From: CAVSJO01 sp963728445
Lineage (GTDB): Bacteria > Gemmatimonadota > Gemmatimonadetes > Longimicrobiales > RSA9
Direction: 5' to 3'
Length of the DNA stretch: 64,000 nucleotides
Assembly: GCA_963728445.1 (NCBI GenBank)
Contig: CAVSJO010000007.1
Location: 248,001 to 312,000 of the forward strand
Positions within the stretch are counted from its first letter, which is position 1. Every line of letters begins with the position of its first letter. A model generated the notes under the pieces. The model did not search any database, was not told the DNA's origin, and worked only from the letters and a program-made list of their open reading frames with translations. Shown here piece by piece: positions 16,430-24,876 of the stretch. A program made the translations under genes and the position numbers.

Positions 16430-17783
16430 GGTCGACCGCACGAGCCCACCCGAGCCCGGGGACGTACGCCACTTCGAGTTTCCCCGGGTGGTTCGGGACG
16501 AGCTGCCCAGCGGGTTCGGCGTCCTCTCCGCCCGGCACGGACGGCTCCCGCTGGTCACCGCCTCCCTCGTCCTCGACGCCGGCGCCGAGCGGGAACGGCC
16601 CGGTGAGGCCGGGCTGGCCCGGCTCACCGCGGCCGCCCTCGAGACCGGGACCGGAGAGCTGTCCGCCGACGACCTGGCGTGGGAGCTCGAGCGCATCGGG
16701 ATCGAGCTGGACGTGGACGTCGACTGGGACGCCGCCGCCCTGAGCGTGACGGTCCCCTCGGAGCGGCTCGACTCGGCCCTCCAGCTCCTCTCCGCCATCG
16801 TCCGGTCGCCGTCCTTCCCGGAAGGCGAGATCCGCCGCCTCAGAGACGAGCAGCTCGCCGACCTGCTCCAGCGGCGGAAGGAGCCCCGCGCCCTCGCCAA
16901 CGACATGTCGGCCCGCTTCATCTTCGAGGACGAGTCCACGTACGCGCGTACGCTCTACGGTACCGCCGCCACCGTCGGCGCCTTCGACCGCGATCGTGTT
17001 CTGGCTTTCCACCGCCGCACCTACGCGCCTGACGCCGCCACCCTGATCCTCGTCGGCGACATCGACGAGGAGCACGCCCTCCGCCTCGCCCGCTCCCACT
17101 TCGGCGACTGGGGCGGAACCGCTGCCGAGCCGCCCGGGCTCCGCGTGTCCCCGGGCGTCGAGCGGAACACCGTGTTCGTCGTCGACAGGCCCGGCGCCGT
17201 TCAGTCCGAAATTCGCATCGGCCACGTGGGCCTGGCCCGAAGCCATCCGGACTACTTCCCGCTCCTCGTCATGAACACCATCCTCGGCGGTGCCTTCACC
17301 TCCCGCCTGAACATGAGCCTGCGGGAGACGCACGGCTTCACCTACGGCGCCCACAGCGTCTTCGACATGCGGCGGCATCCGGGCCCCTTCGTCGTACAGG
17401 CGGCCGTGGCAACGGACGTCACCGCTCCCGCCGTGCGGGAAGCCGTGCACGAGATGCAGACGCTCGCCCGGGAGGGCGCCTCCGAGGAAGAGGTCGCCAA
17501 CGCCCGCGACTACCTCGCCGGCGTGCTGCCCCTCCGTTTCCAGACCACCGGGCAGCTCGCCTCCCGCCTCGCGGACCTCGTCGTCTACGACCTGCCGCCC
17601 GACCATTTCGCCCGTTACCAGGAGCGCATCCGGGCCGTCACGCCCGCCGACGTCCGCCGCGTCGCCGCCGAGCAGATCGGCGTCGACCGCCTGGCCATCG
17701 TCGTCGTGGGTGACGCCGGCGAGATCGAGCAGCCGCTCTGCGAGCTCGGACTCGGCGACGTCGAGGTCCACCATGCCGACTGA
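16422..17783 (+). CDS. M16 peptidase-like protein, non-catalytic subunit
   Basis: 453 residues from ATG at 16422, overlapping the preceding M16 gene. The place where the zinc site should be reads GLARLTAAALETGTGEL, so the HxxEH motif is absent. The second-half motif is present (GAFTSRLNMSLRETHGFTYGAHS, the R/Y pair typical of M16 C-domains). This is the known arrangement in which one member of the pair supplies the zinc and the other supplies the Arg/Tyr residues. The two genes probably form one heterodimeric peptidase. Confidence 0.9.
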   Translation: MPEVDRTSPPEPGDVRHFEFPRVVRDELPSGFGVLSARHGRLPLVTASLVLDAGAERERPGEAGLARLTAAALETGTGELSADDLAWELERIGIELDVDVDWDAAALSVTVPSERLDSALQLLSAIVRSPSFPEGEIRRLRDEQLADLLQRRKEPRALANDMSARFIFEDESTYARTLYGTAATVGAFDRDRVLAFHRRTYAPDAATLILVGDIDEEHALRLARSHFGDWGGTAAEPPGLRVSPGVERNTVFVVDRPGAVQSEIRIGHVGLARSHPDYFPLLVMNTILGGAFTSRLNMSLRETHGFTYGAHSVFDMRRHPGPFVVQAAVATDVTAPAVREAVHEMQTLAREGASEEEVANARDYLAGVLPLRFQTTGQLASRLADLVVYDLPPDHFARYQERIRAVTPADVRRVAAEQIGVDRLAIVVVGDAGEIEQPLCELGLGDVEVHHAD

Positions 17784-18426
17784 AGGCGACGGCCCACCCC
17801 CGCCCGCCAGCCCACGCTCCAACCGGGACCGGCCCGGCCGCGGCGACGCCGCCCGCTTCGCAGACATCGACAGGCCCGGCCGCATCCGCAGTCGCATGAT
17901 CCACGACGGGCGCGTCGTCCACCTCACCGTCGACACCGTCCGCTATCCCGACGGCTCCACCGGAGAGCTGGAGATGATCCGCCACTCCGGCGCATCCGCC
18001 GTGCTCCCGGTCCTCGATCCGATCGACACCGACGATCCTCGCGTCCTCCTCATCCGCCAGTACCGCTACGCCGCCAGCGGGGAGCTTCTCGAGGTGCCCG
18101 CCGGACGGCCCCGCTCCCCCGGCGAGCCGTGGGAGGACTGTGCCCGCCGCGAGCTGGAGGAGGAGGTCGGCCTCGTCGCCGGCCGACTCGTCCCCCTGAC
18201 CACCATCTTCACCACCCCGGGCTTCACCGACGAACGCATCCACGTCTTCCTCGGTCTCGACTGCACGCCCGGAACCACGCGTCGCGACCGGGACGAGTTC
18301 ATCGAGCCCGTCGAGCTCCGCCTCTCCGAGGCACTCCGCCTCGCCCGCGACGGCGGCATCGACGACGCAAAGACCCTCTGCACCCTCCTCCACTTCCACG
18401 CCTTCCGCGCCGACCTCCCGCATTGA
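17773..18426 (+). CDS. Nudix hydrolase, ADP-ribose pyrophosphatase-like
   Basis: 217 residues from ATG at 17773, overlapping the M16 stop by 11 bases. The Nudix box is readable as EPWEDCARRELEEEVGL, preceded by LEVPAGRPRSPG. The loop between PAG and the first Glu looks one residue longer than in typical ADP-ribose pyrophosphatases. The upstream QYRYAASGELLEVPAG block is characteristic of that subfamily. It likely hydrolyses ADP-ribose or a related nucleoside diphosphate in the cytoplasm. The first 40 residues are Pro/Arg-rich and probably disordered. Confidence 0.88.
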   Translation: MPTEGDGPPPPASPRSNRDRPGRGDAARFADIDRPGRIRSRMIHDGRVVHLTVDTVRYPDGSTGELEMIRHSGASAVLPVLDPIDTDDPRVLLIRQYRYAASGELLEVPAGRPRSPGEPWEDCARRELEEEVGLVAGRLVPLTTIFTTPGFTDERIHVFLGLDCTPGTTRRDRDEFIEPVELRLSEALRLARDGGIDDAKTLCTLLHFHAFRADLPH

Positions 18427-18751
18427 CCGGGCGCAACCCTTTCGCTCCGTCGCGCGTCCTGTTTACATGAGGCGCTCGCCGCGCGCGGCTCGCGCGCTCG
18501 GGCCGCGACCGTGCACGATCGTGCACAAACGCGGACGGCGCCTGTCCATGATCGAGGACACATCGTCGGATGCACGGCGGCTGGCAGAAGGTACGTAAAG
18601 CGTTGGTATATGGTGATTTACAGGGATTTCTGACAAGGTTTGCAACGTGCGGGGGCATGGTATGGAACGTGCCCTCATCAGGGGTGACGACGACGCCGGG
18701 CAGCGGGCGGCCGATGGACCGCCCGGTGCGAGGCCGCTCGAAGGGGGAATG
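18427..18751 (+). promoter_or_regulatory. Upstream region of the ECF sigma gene with an AT-rich stretch
   Basis: No gene is supported in this 325-base gap. It contains the 16-bp palindrome listed separately. It also has an AT-rich patch at about 18590-18650 (GTTGGTATATGGTGATTTAC) that stands out in this GC-rich DNA and is the likely promoter zone. A -35/-10 pair could not be assigned with confidence. A purine run AAGGGGGA at 18741-18748 lies directly before the paired ATG codons of the sigma gene. Confidence 0.45.
18511..18526. promoter_or_regulatory. Perfect 16-bp palindrome, possible operator
   Basis: GTGCACGATCGTGCAC reads identically on both strands. It lies about 225 bases upstream of the sigma factor start and 84 bases after the Nudix stop, in a region without coding potential. 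Perfect dyads of this length in a promoter region are typical of dimeric repressor sites; the binding protein is unknown. There is no T-rich tail, so it is not a terminator. Confidence 0.5.
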
Positions 18752-19399
18752 ATGGCCAAGACGGCTCGATCGGTCCGGGAGACGCCGGTGCAGGTTGCGG
18801 CGCGGGAGGCGAAGGAGCAGCGGGCGGCGCTGAGCGACAGTGAACTCGTTGCGGGATTCCTGGCCGGAGACAGGCGTACGTTCACGGAGCTGACGGAGCG
18901 TTATCAGGACCGTCTGCTGAACTTCATCTATCGGATGATCGGGGACCGGGATCGCGCGGAGGACCTGGTCCAGGAGACGTTCGTGCGGGTGTACCGGCAC
19001 CTGCACCGGTTCGATCAGAGCAAGAAGTTCTCGACGTGGGCGTACACGATCGCGAGCAACCTGGCGAAGAACGAGCTTCGGAACCGGTCGCGGAACCCGC
19101 TCGTGCTGTTCCAGGCGATCAAGACGAGCTGGGAGGCGGACCATCGTCCGCTGGAGTGGGAGGACAACACGTACCGGCCGGACGACCTGTTCCGGAAGCG
19201 GCACCTGAGGGAGCTGGTCGAGAAGGTCGTGGACGACCTGCCCGCGCACCACCGGGAGGTGTTCCTGCTCCGTGAGATGGAGGGGAAGACGTACGAGGAG
19301 ATCGCGGAGATCACGGGCGTGAACCTGGGGACCGTGAAGAGCCGTCTGAACCGGGCGCGGAACAGCTTCGCGCAGCTGATCGAGCCCATGCTGGACTAG
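18752..19399 (+). CDS. ECF-type RNA polymerase sigma factor
   Basis: About 215 residues; ATG codons at 18749 and 18752 are adjacent and the second has better spacing to the purine run. Region 2 shows RYQDRLLNFIYRMIGDRDRA and DLVQETFVRVYRHLHRF with FSTWAYTIASNLAKNELR. Region 4 shows LPAHHREVFLLREMEGKTYE and TGVNLGTVKSRLNRAR. It directs core RNA polymerase to a dedicated promoter set. The next gene downstream encodes a zinc-finger membrane protein that may act as its anti-sigma factor. Confidence 0.93.
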   Translation: MAKTARSVRETPVQVAAREAKEQRAALSDSELVAGFLAGDRRTFTELTERYQDRLLNFIYRMIGDRDRAEDLVQETFVRVYRHLHRFDQSKKFSTWAYTIASNLAKNELRNRSRNPLVLFQAIKTSWEADHRPLEWEDNTYRPDDLFRKRHLRELVEKVVDDLPAHHREVFLLREMEGKTYEEIAEITGVNLGTVKSRLNRARNSFAQLIEPMLD

Positions 19400-19487
19400 G
19401 TGATCCGGCCTCGAGCCGGAAGGTGCGGTGTCGTTCCCCGGGTGGGGGGGCGATGCCGGATGCGGCGAACGGGGAAACGCCGCAGCG

Positions 19488-19522
19488 AACGGTCCCGTCG
19501 GCAGCATTGCGGCGGGGCCGTT
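19488..19522 (+). terminator. GC-rich hairpin after the sigma gene, weak terminator candidate
   Basis: AACGGTCCCGTCG at 19488-19500 can pair with CGGCGGGGCCGTT at 19510-19522 (11 of 13 Watson-Crick pairs plus wobbles) around a short loop. It is followed by only a short T run (TTT then CGCG). It lies between the sigma factor stop and the next start. It may end or attenuate the sigma transcript; the weak T-tract makes this uncertain. Confidence 0.4.
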
Positions 19523-19608
19523 TCGCGTTCGGGGAACTCGGGCCGCGTGCGAACGTAGAACGTTCGGTGACCGGGGGACCCGATGGACGAGACGGTCGAG
19601 GGCGAAGC

Positions 19609-20424
19609 ATGGAGCAGCGGGAAGAACAGACGGGACGCGGCGGATCGGCGCCGCTGACGTGCGCGGACTTCCGGTCCGGGCACTCCGAATGGCGAGACGG
19701 GCGGATGCCGGCGGACGCGGCGGCCCGCTGGACGAAGCACGTGGGTCGCTGCGGGACGTGTGCCCGCTACGATGCGGCGGTACGCGCCGCCCCCGACCTC
19801 CTGTGCAGCCTGCCCGCTCCCACCGTAGCCCACGATTTCGAGTTCCGCCTCCGCCACAGGATCGTGCACCTGCGGGAAGAGGAGCGCGCCCGGGCCATCG
19901 GCTCGGGGCTGTCCTCGATGGTGCCGGTCGCGCTGGCGGCGGCGCTGGCGCTCGTCGCGTGGAGCCCGCTCCTGACGGGGCTCCTGGAGACGTCCGGCAG
20001 GGCACCCGCCGCCGGGACGGCGGCGGACGTGACGGGCTCACCCGCGCCGGTCCAGCGTCTGGAGACGGAAGCAGCGCCGGCGCAGCTCGCGAGGAGCCAG
20101 GACGGGGCGCGGGCGACGTCGCCTTCCGCCTCGAAGCCGGTGCCCAATCCGTTCAAGGGCGACCCCCTGTTCGACGGGGATGCGCTGCTGGCGCAGGATG
20201 CCCACCACGTGATGCCCCTCGTGCCGGCGGCGGCGCTGACGCCGGTGTACAGCTCCACGACCCCGTACGCCTACTGGGCCGCGGACGTCCAGCGTCGGAT
20301 GCTGCCCCTGTTCGAGTCCGCGGACATCGGCTACCCTGATGCGGCCGGGGGCTTCTCCCCGCTGCAGGTGGGGCCGCCGGCGCTCCCCGCGATCCCCGTG
20401 GGAGCCCGCATCTTCACGCACTGA
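19609..20424 (+). CDS. Zinc-finger single-pass membrane protein, putative anti-sigma factor
   Basis: 271 residues from ATG at 19609 (GAGGG lies ten bases upstream). The N-terminal part has an anti-sigma-type zinc motif HVGRCGTCARYD (H-x3-C-x2-C). One membrane helix follows at about residues 105-127 (MVPVALAAALALVAWSPLL). The remaining part is Pro/Ala-rich and extracytoplasmic. The family layout and the position after an ECF sigma gene suggest that it holds that sigma factor at the membrane. The spacer of 209 bases and the hairpin between the genes are unusual for such a pair. Confidence 0.7.
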   Translation: MEQREEQTGRGGSAPLTCADFRSGHSEWRDGRMPADAAARWTKHVGRCGTCARYDAAVRAAPDLLCSLPAPTVAHDFEFRLRHRIVHLREEERARAIGSGLSSMVPVALAAALALVAWSPLLTGLLETSGRAPAAGTAADVTGSPAPVQRLETEAAPAQLARSQDGARATSPSASKPVPNPFKGDPLFDGDALLAQDAHHVMPLVPAAALTPVYSSTTPYAYWAADVQRRMLPLFESADIGYPDAAGGFSPLQVGPPALPAIPVGARIFTH

Positions 20425-20442
20425 TCCTCCGCACCGAGCTCC

Positions 20443-21456
20443 ATGGCGCTCCAGAGTCCCGACGCGCTCCTCGACCGCCTGCGCAAGGGCGCCCGGGGCG
20501 GCGTCTTCTTCCTCTTCGGGGACGAGGACTACCTGAAGGAGGAAGCGGCCGCGGCCATCGTCGAGGCGCACCTCGAGCCGGGAACCCGGGACTTCAACCT
20601 GGATCAGCTCCGTGGCGGTGACGTCGATCCCGAGACGCTCGCCTCCATCCTCCAGACGCCGCCGATGATGGCCCCGTTCCGCGTCGTCGTCGTCCGGGAC
20701 GCCCAGGGCCTGGCCGTCTCCGCCCGCACCCGGGACGTCATCGAGTCTCTGCTCGAGCGGGATCTGCCCGACCTGGCCGTCGTCCTCGTCGCCGAGCTGC
20801 CGGCCCGCTCCAAGGCCAGGTTCTACGAGACGTTGAAGAAGAAGGCGACGGCGGCCGAGTTCCAGTCCCTGTCCCTCAACGACGTGCCGGGCTGGCTCAT
20901 GGATCGGGCCCGCGTGGACGGCCTCGAGCTGGAGCCCGACGCAGCCCGCGCACTGCCCGCCGCCGTCGGACGGGACCTGCGCACCCTCGTCGGCGAGCTG
21001 ACCAAGCTGCGGGACTTCGTCGGCGAGCGCGGCGCCATCACCCGGGCCGACGTGGAAGCCGCCGTGGGCGTCGTCCCGCGGGAGGACCGCTGGGCGTGGT
21101 TCGACCGCGTCGCGGACGGCGACATCGCCGGCGCGCGCCGTTCGCTGCCCGTCCTCCTCGAGGGCTCCGAAAGCGGCGTCGGCCTCGTCATCGGTCTCGG
21201 CACCCACTTCCTCCGCCTGGGCCTCGCCCTCTCCGGCGGTGAGCGGAGCCTCTCCGGCGAGCTGCCGCCCCACCAGCGCTGGCTCGCTCGCCGCATCGTG
21301 CAGCAGGCCCGGGGCTGGACGCTCGAGCGCGTGGACGCCGCGCTGGACGACCTGCTGCGCGCCGATCGCCTCCTCAAGTCGACGGGCCTCGGGGACCAGC
21401 CGATCCTCGAAGAGCTGCTGCTCCGCATGCAGGCGCGGCTCCCGTCTGCGGCCTAG
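20443..21456 (+). CDS. holA: DNA polymerase III delta subunit
   Basis: 337 residues from ATG at 20443. The N-terminal P-loop-like domain begins with VFFLFGDEDYLKEEAAAAIV. Then come the acidic DFNLDQLRGGDVDPETL, FRVVVVRDAQGL, and a collar domain with VGRDLRTLVGELTKLRDF, all in HolA order. Delta opens the beta clamp within the clamp loader. Length is typical. The gene follows the putative anti-sigma gene by 18 bases and precedes the SPOR-domain gene by five, so it may be read from the same transcript. Confidence 0.93.
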   Translation: MALQSPDALLDRLRKGARGGVFFLFGDEDYLKEEAAAAIVEAHLEPGTRDFNLDQLRGGDVDPETLASILQTPPMMAPFRVVVVRDAQGLAVSARTRDVIESLLERDLPDLAVVLVAELPARSKARFYETLKKKATAAEFQSLSLNDVPGWLMDRARVDGLELEPDAARALPAAVGRDLRTLVGELTKLRDFVGERGAITRADVEAAVGVVPREDRWAWFDRVADGDIAGARRSLPVLLEGSESGVGLVIGLGTHFLRLGLALSGGERSLSGELPPHQRWLARRIVQQARGWTLERVDAALDDLLRADRLLKSTGLGDQPILEELLLRMQARLPSAA

Positions 21457-21461
21457 CCGCC

Positions 21462-22364
21462 GTGCCGCGTCCCTCTGTCCCGCGCTTCCCGCAGGTCGTT
21501 CTTTCGAGTCTGCTCGCCCTGGTCGTGCTCATGGCGGCGTCCGCGGGCGAGCTCCGGGCGCAGCGCCGCGCTCCGACGAGCGCCGACCCGGCCCTCGATC
21601 GCGTCGACTCGCTCGTGGCCGCGGGCGACGTCGCCGGGGCTCGCGCCAGCCTCGACCGCTGGTTCGCCGCCGCCCCGGCGTCCGGCCCCGCCGACGCGCG
21701 GGCCCGCGCCCTCTTCCTGCGGGCCGAGCTGACGCCCCGGTTCGCGGCCGCGGAGAAGGATCTGCTCGCCGTCGTCTTAGGCTACCCGACCTCCCCGCAG
21801 GCTCCGGACGCGCTGCTGCGGCTCGGGCAGGGGCTGGCGGCAGCCGGAGACCGTGAGCGCGCCGCCGGATACCTCCGCCGCCTCGTCGCCGACTACCCCT
21901 CGAGTCCCCGGCGTGCCGCCGGCTACGTCTGGCTGGCGCGCTCGCTCCAGGGGAAAGAGGCGTGCGCCGCGGCGCGGGACGGCCTGGCGGCCGCGACGGC
22001 AGACGTCGAGGCCGAGCGGCTCCTCCGTGCGGAGCGGGAAGCGGCGTGCGGGAGCGGGGCGAGGGCCGGCTCGGCAGCGACGACTGCCGCCAGCGTTCCT
22101 GCGCCCGCGCGGGCCGCCGGCCGGTATGCCGTCCAGCTCGGCGCGTTCCGGGACGGCGAGCACGCGGAGGCGCTCGCGGCACGGGCGCGTCGGCTCGGCT
22201 ACGAGCCCCGGATCGTCACCGTGGGCAACGGATCGCTGCTGCGTGTGCGCGTGGGCCGCTGGTCCACCCAGGGTCCCGCAGGTGCGGCGGTCCGCAGCCT
22301 GCACGACGCCGGCCTCGAGGCGGCTCTGGTGGACGACGTCTCCGCCGAGCACCCCGCGCGCTGA
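21462..22364 (+). CDS. Secreted TPR-like protein with C-terminal SPOR domain
   Basis: 300 residues from GTG at 21462. A signal peptide (VVLSSLLALVVLMAASAGEL) is followed by TPR-like helices around residues 50-190, an Ala/Pro linker, and a C-terminal SPOR domain. The SPOR part reads RYAVQLGAFRDGEHAEALAA, then YEPRIVTVGNGSLLRVRVG. SPOR domains bind denuded peptidoglycan at division sites, so the protein probably acts in the periplasm on septal wall. It may be cotranscribed with holA. Confidence 0.87.
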   Translation: MPRPSVPRFPQVVLSSLLALVVLMAASAGELRAQRRAPTSADPALDRVDSLVAAGDVAGARASLDRWFAAAPASGPADARARALFLRAELTPRFAAAEKDLLAVVLGYPTSPQAPDALLRLGQGLAAAGDRERAAGYLRRLVADYPSSPRRAAGYVWLARSLQGKEACAAARDGLAAATADVEAERLLRAEREAACGSGARAGSAATTAASVPAPARAAGRYAVQLGAFRDGEHAEALAARARRLGYEPRIVTVGNGSLLRVRVGRWSTQGPAGAAVRSLHDAGLEAALVDDVSAEHPAR

Positions 22365-22437
22365 CAGGCAGGCACCCCAACACGCTTCAAGTGCCCGTCC
22401 CTGATCGGCCTGATCCTTGCTCTTCCTGCGGGTCACC

Positions 22438-23058
22438 ATGCGTGAAAAGCATCGAACCGCGAAGCGCTCCGGGGGAGTCAGGATCCTGGTGGCGGAGGAC
22501 GAGCCACTCAACGCCCTGGCACTCCGCTCTCAGCTCGAGGCACTCGGCCATCGGGTCGTCGGACCCGCAGTCAACGGCAGGGAGGCCGTCCGGCTCGCGC
22601 AGGAGAACGACATCGACCTCGCCATCCTCGACATCCGCATGCCCGTGATGAGCGGCATCGAGGCCGCCGACGAGATCTTCCGCATCCGCCCCACGCCCAT
22701 CCTGCTCCTCACCGGCTACAGCTCCCCCGAGTACATCGAGCAGGCGAGCTCGCTGCCCGTCTTCCACTACCTCGTGAAGCCGGCGTCCATGGAGGATCTC
22801 GGGCCCGCCATCGCCGTGGCCCTCGCCCGGTTCCGGGAATGGCAGGAGTTCCGGACCGACGCCCGGAACCTCGAGCGGAAGATGGAGGAGCGCGCGCTGG
22901 TCGAGCGCGCCAAGCGGCTGCTCATGACGTCCCGCGGCCTGGCGGAGGTCGACGCGTACCGTCTGCTCCAGAAGGAGAGCCAGAACCGCAATCAGCCGAT
23001 GGTCGACATCGCCCGATCCATCCTGGTGATGCGTTCTGTCCTCGAAGAGGAGAGGTAG
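22438..23058 (+). CDS. ANTAR-domain response regulator
   Basis: 206 residues from ATG at 22438. The receiver has ILVAEDEPLNALALR, phospho-Asp in LAILDIRMPVMSGIEA, ILLLTGYSS and HYLVKPASMED. The C-terminal ANTAR RNA-binding domain follows with ERKMEERALVERAKRLLM and EVDAYRLLQKESQNRN. ANTAR regulators bind paired hexanucleotide-loop hairpins in leaders and prevent termination. The only strong intrinsic terminator seen in this window is in the metH leader, but no typical two-hairpin ANTAR target was recognised there. Confidence 0.92.
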   Translation: MREKHRTAKRSGGVRILVAEDEPLNALALRSQLEALGHRVVGPAVNGREAVRLAQENDIDLAILDIRMPVMSGIEAADEIFRIRPTPILLLTGYSSPEYIEQASSLPVFHYLVKPASMEDLGPAIAVALARFREWQEFRTDARNLERKMEERALVERAKRLLMTSRGLAEVDAYRLLQKESQNRNQPMVDIARSILVMRSVLEEER

Positions 23059-23525
23059 GAGGAGCCGCCCGGAGCGGGCCCGCGAGAGGAGCCCGTCTCA
23101 CCGGGCCCACGAACTCCGGGATCAGGTCGTTGCGACCTTCCAGCGCCCGAAGGGAAGGGTCGGCACCGGCCGCACCTTGCCGCCCCAGATCATCGCCGAA
23201 ATCCGCGGACCCGACGCCGCGGACCTTCCGCTCCATATCACGATTCCCCGCGGCACTCGCGCGGTCTCCGTCTTGTCTCTCGGCTGCATGGCCGTATTCA
23301 TCATCCACCCCGGGCTCGGATCTGTATGCCACCCCACGCGCGTCCACGGGGCACGGCCCGTTCCGATCCGGAGAGATTGTCTCAAGTGACTGTGAAATAA
23401 TGGTTTATGAATACATATGACGCTCGCGACCACTGCCCCGTGTCCCATGAGAGGGACGGCCGCCGTGTCGAAATGACACGATCCCGCCATTGGCGCAGGC
23501 GCCGCGCACGGCGACATCTTCCGGG
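23059..23525. other. 467-base gap with small hairpins and AT-rich promoter-like patch
   Basis: The stretch between the ANTAR regulator and the amine oxidase gene holds an imperfect GC-rich dyad just after the regulator stop (CCGGAGCGGGCCCG with CGGGCCCACGAACTCCGG, about 23068-23119). It also has an AT-rich patch at 23376-23420 (GTGAAATAATGGTTTATGAA) that is the likely promoter for the amine oxidase, and two small perfect hairpins (GTCCC/GGGAC near 23443, GTGTC/GACAC near 23465). A 60-codon minus-strand candidate gene is listed separately. Confidence 0.5.
23122..23304 (-). CDS. Candidate small hypothetical protein (60 residues)
   Basis: A minus-strand frame opening with two ATG codons (23304, 23301) encodes MMNTAMQPRDKTETARV and ends with TLPFGRWKVATT. 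Third codon positions are mostly G or C, as in the real genes here, and this is clearer than in the other two frames of the stretch. A GGGGTGG lies directly before the ATG pair. The product is basic, without membrane segments. No family is recognised. It could be a chance frame; codon bias is the only support. Confidence 0.3.
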   Translation of the reverse strand: MMNTAMQPRDKTETARVPRGIVIWSGRSAASGPRISAMIWGGKVRPVPTLPFGRWKVATT

Positions 23526-24876
23526 ATGAGCGACGGAATGGGGACGGGCTCGACGGCGGTGGTCGGGGCGGGGCCGGCGGGACTGTCGGCGGCCTGGCGG
23601 CTCCGGAAGGCGGGGTGGCCTGTGACCGTATACGAGGCGGCGCCGGGGCCCGGCGGGCGGGTGCGCACCGACGAGCTGGAGGGGGTGCGGCTCGACCCCG
23701 GTCCGCAGTTCGTGGGCGGGCACTACACGCGGACGCTCGCGCTGCTCGAGGAGCTCGGTCGGTCAGGGGAGGTGCTGCCGGCGCGCGGACGGGACGCGTT
23801 GCTGCGGGGCGGCCGGATCCACGGGATCACGTACGGCTCGCCGACGAGCATGGCGACGTCGGGGGCGCTTCCGGTCTCGCTGAAGCTCCGACTCCTGAGC
23901 CGGTATCTGCCGTTCCTCGTGAAGGAGCGGAGCGGTCTGGATGCGGCGGACCCGTCGCGGGGGAACGGGCCTGCCCTGGACGTGGAGAGCATCGCCGCGT
24001 GGGGTCGTCGAGAGATGGGTTCGGAGTTCGTGGAGCTGCTGGTGTATCCGCTGCTGGCGTCGTACTCGAACATGACGCCCGAGGACACCAGCGCCGGCTA
24101 CTATCACGCGCTGGCCAGCGTCGGCCTGGACGTCCGGGTGATGGGGCTGCGGGGTGGCATCGGGACGCTGCCCGCCGTCCTCGGCGGCTGCGCTCGAGAA
24201 GGGGGGCGCCGAGCTGCGGTACGACCATCGCGTCGGGGAGGTGCGCGTGGAGGGGGGACGCGTGCGGATCCGCCGTGAGGACGGCACGGAGGCGGAGCAC
24301 GCCGGGGCCGTCGTGGCGCTGCCGCCCGCGGAGACGGCTCGCGTGTGTGAACTCCCGGACGCCGTGGCAGGGTTCGTCGCCTCGGCGCCGACCCGGCGGT
24401 GCCTGTCCGTGGCGCTCGTTCTGGACCGTCCCGCCGGCTACGACTGGTTCGGCCTGTCGTTCTCGCGGCGGGAGCCGCCCGGAGACGTGCTCGCCGCGAT
24501 CTGCAACATGGAGGCGAAGCCCGGCGGACTGGTGCCGGAGGGGAAGGGCGGCCTGGTGGTCTTCCCGGCGCCGTCGCGGGTGGACTCCCTGGCGGGTCGT
24601 GATGCGGGCGAGGTGGTGGACACGCTCCTGCCGGCCGTGGAGCGGGCGCTGCCCGGAGTGAGCGGCCACGTCGTGCGGGCGCGAGTCTATCCGTTCGCGG
24701 CGGGCAGCACGCAGTTCCCGGCGGGCCGCCTGCGCGAGCTGGCGGCCCTCGACATGGACGCCCTTCCGCCGGGTCTCGCTCTCGCCGGTGACTACCTGGC
24801 GGGGCCCACCATCGAAGGCGCCGTACGGAGCGGCGTCCGAGCGGCGGAGCGTCTGCTGCGAAGCGTCACGTCCTGA
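23526..24876 (+). CDS. FAD-dependent amine oxidase / protoporphyrinogen-oxidase-like protein, frame-disrupted
   Basis: From ATG at 23526 the protein has a Rossmann FAD site (AVVGAGPAGLSAAWRLRKAG, then VTVYEAAPGPGGR). Central NAD(P)-oxidoreductase features run up to GLRGGIGTLPAVL near 24178. There the frame changes: the next frame continues with AAALEKGGAELRYDH and runs to 24876, ending with the FAD-contacting LALAGDYLAGPTIEGAVRSG. One extra G in CTCGGCGGCTGCG (about 24183) explains the break. Length and order fit HemY/PPO-like flavoproteins, but the substrate is not certain. The 3' end overlaps the convergent RDD gene by 11 bases. Confidence 0.82.
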
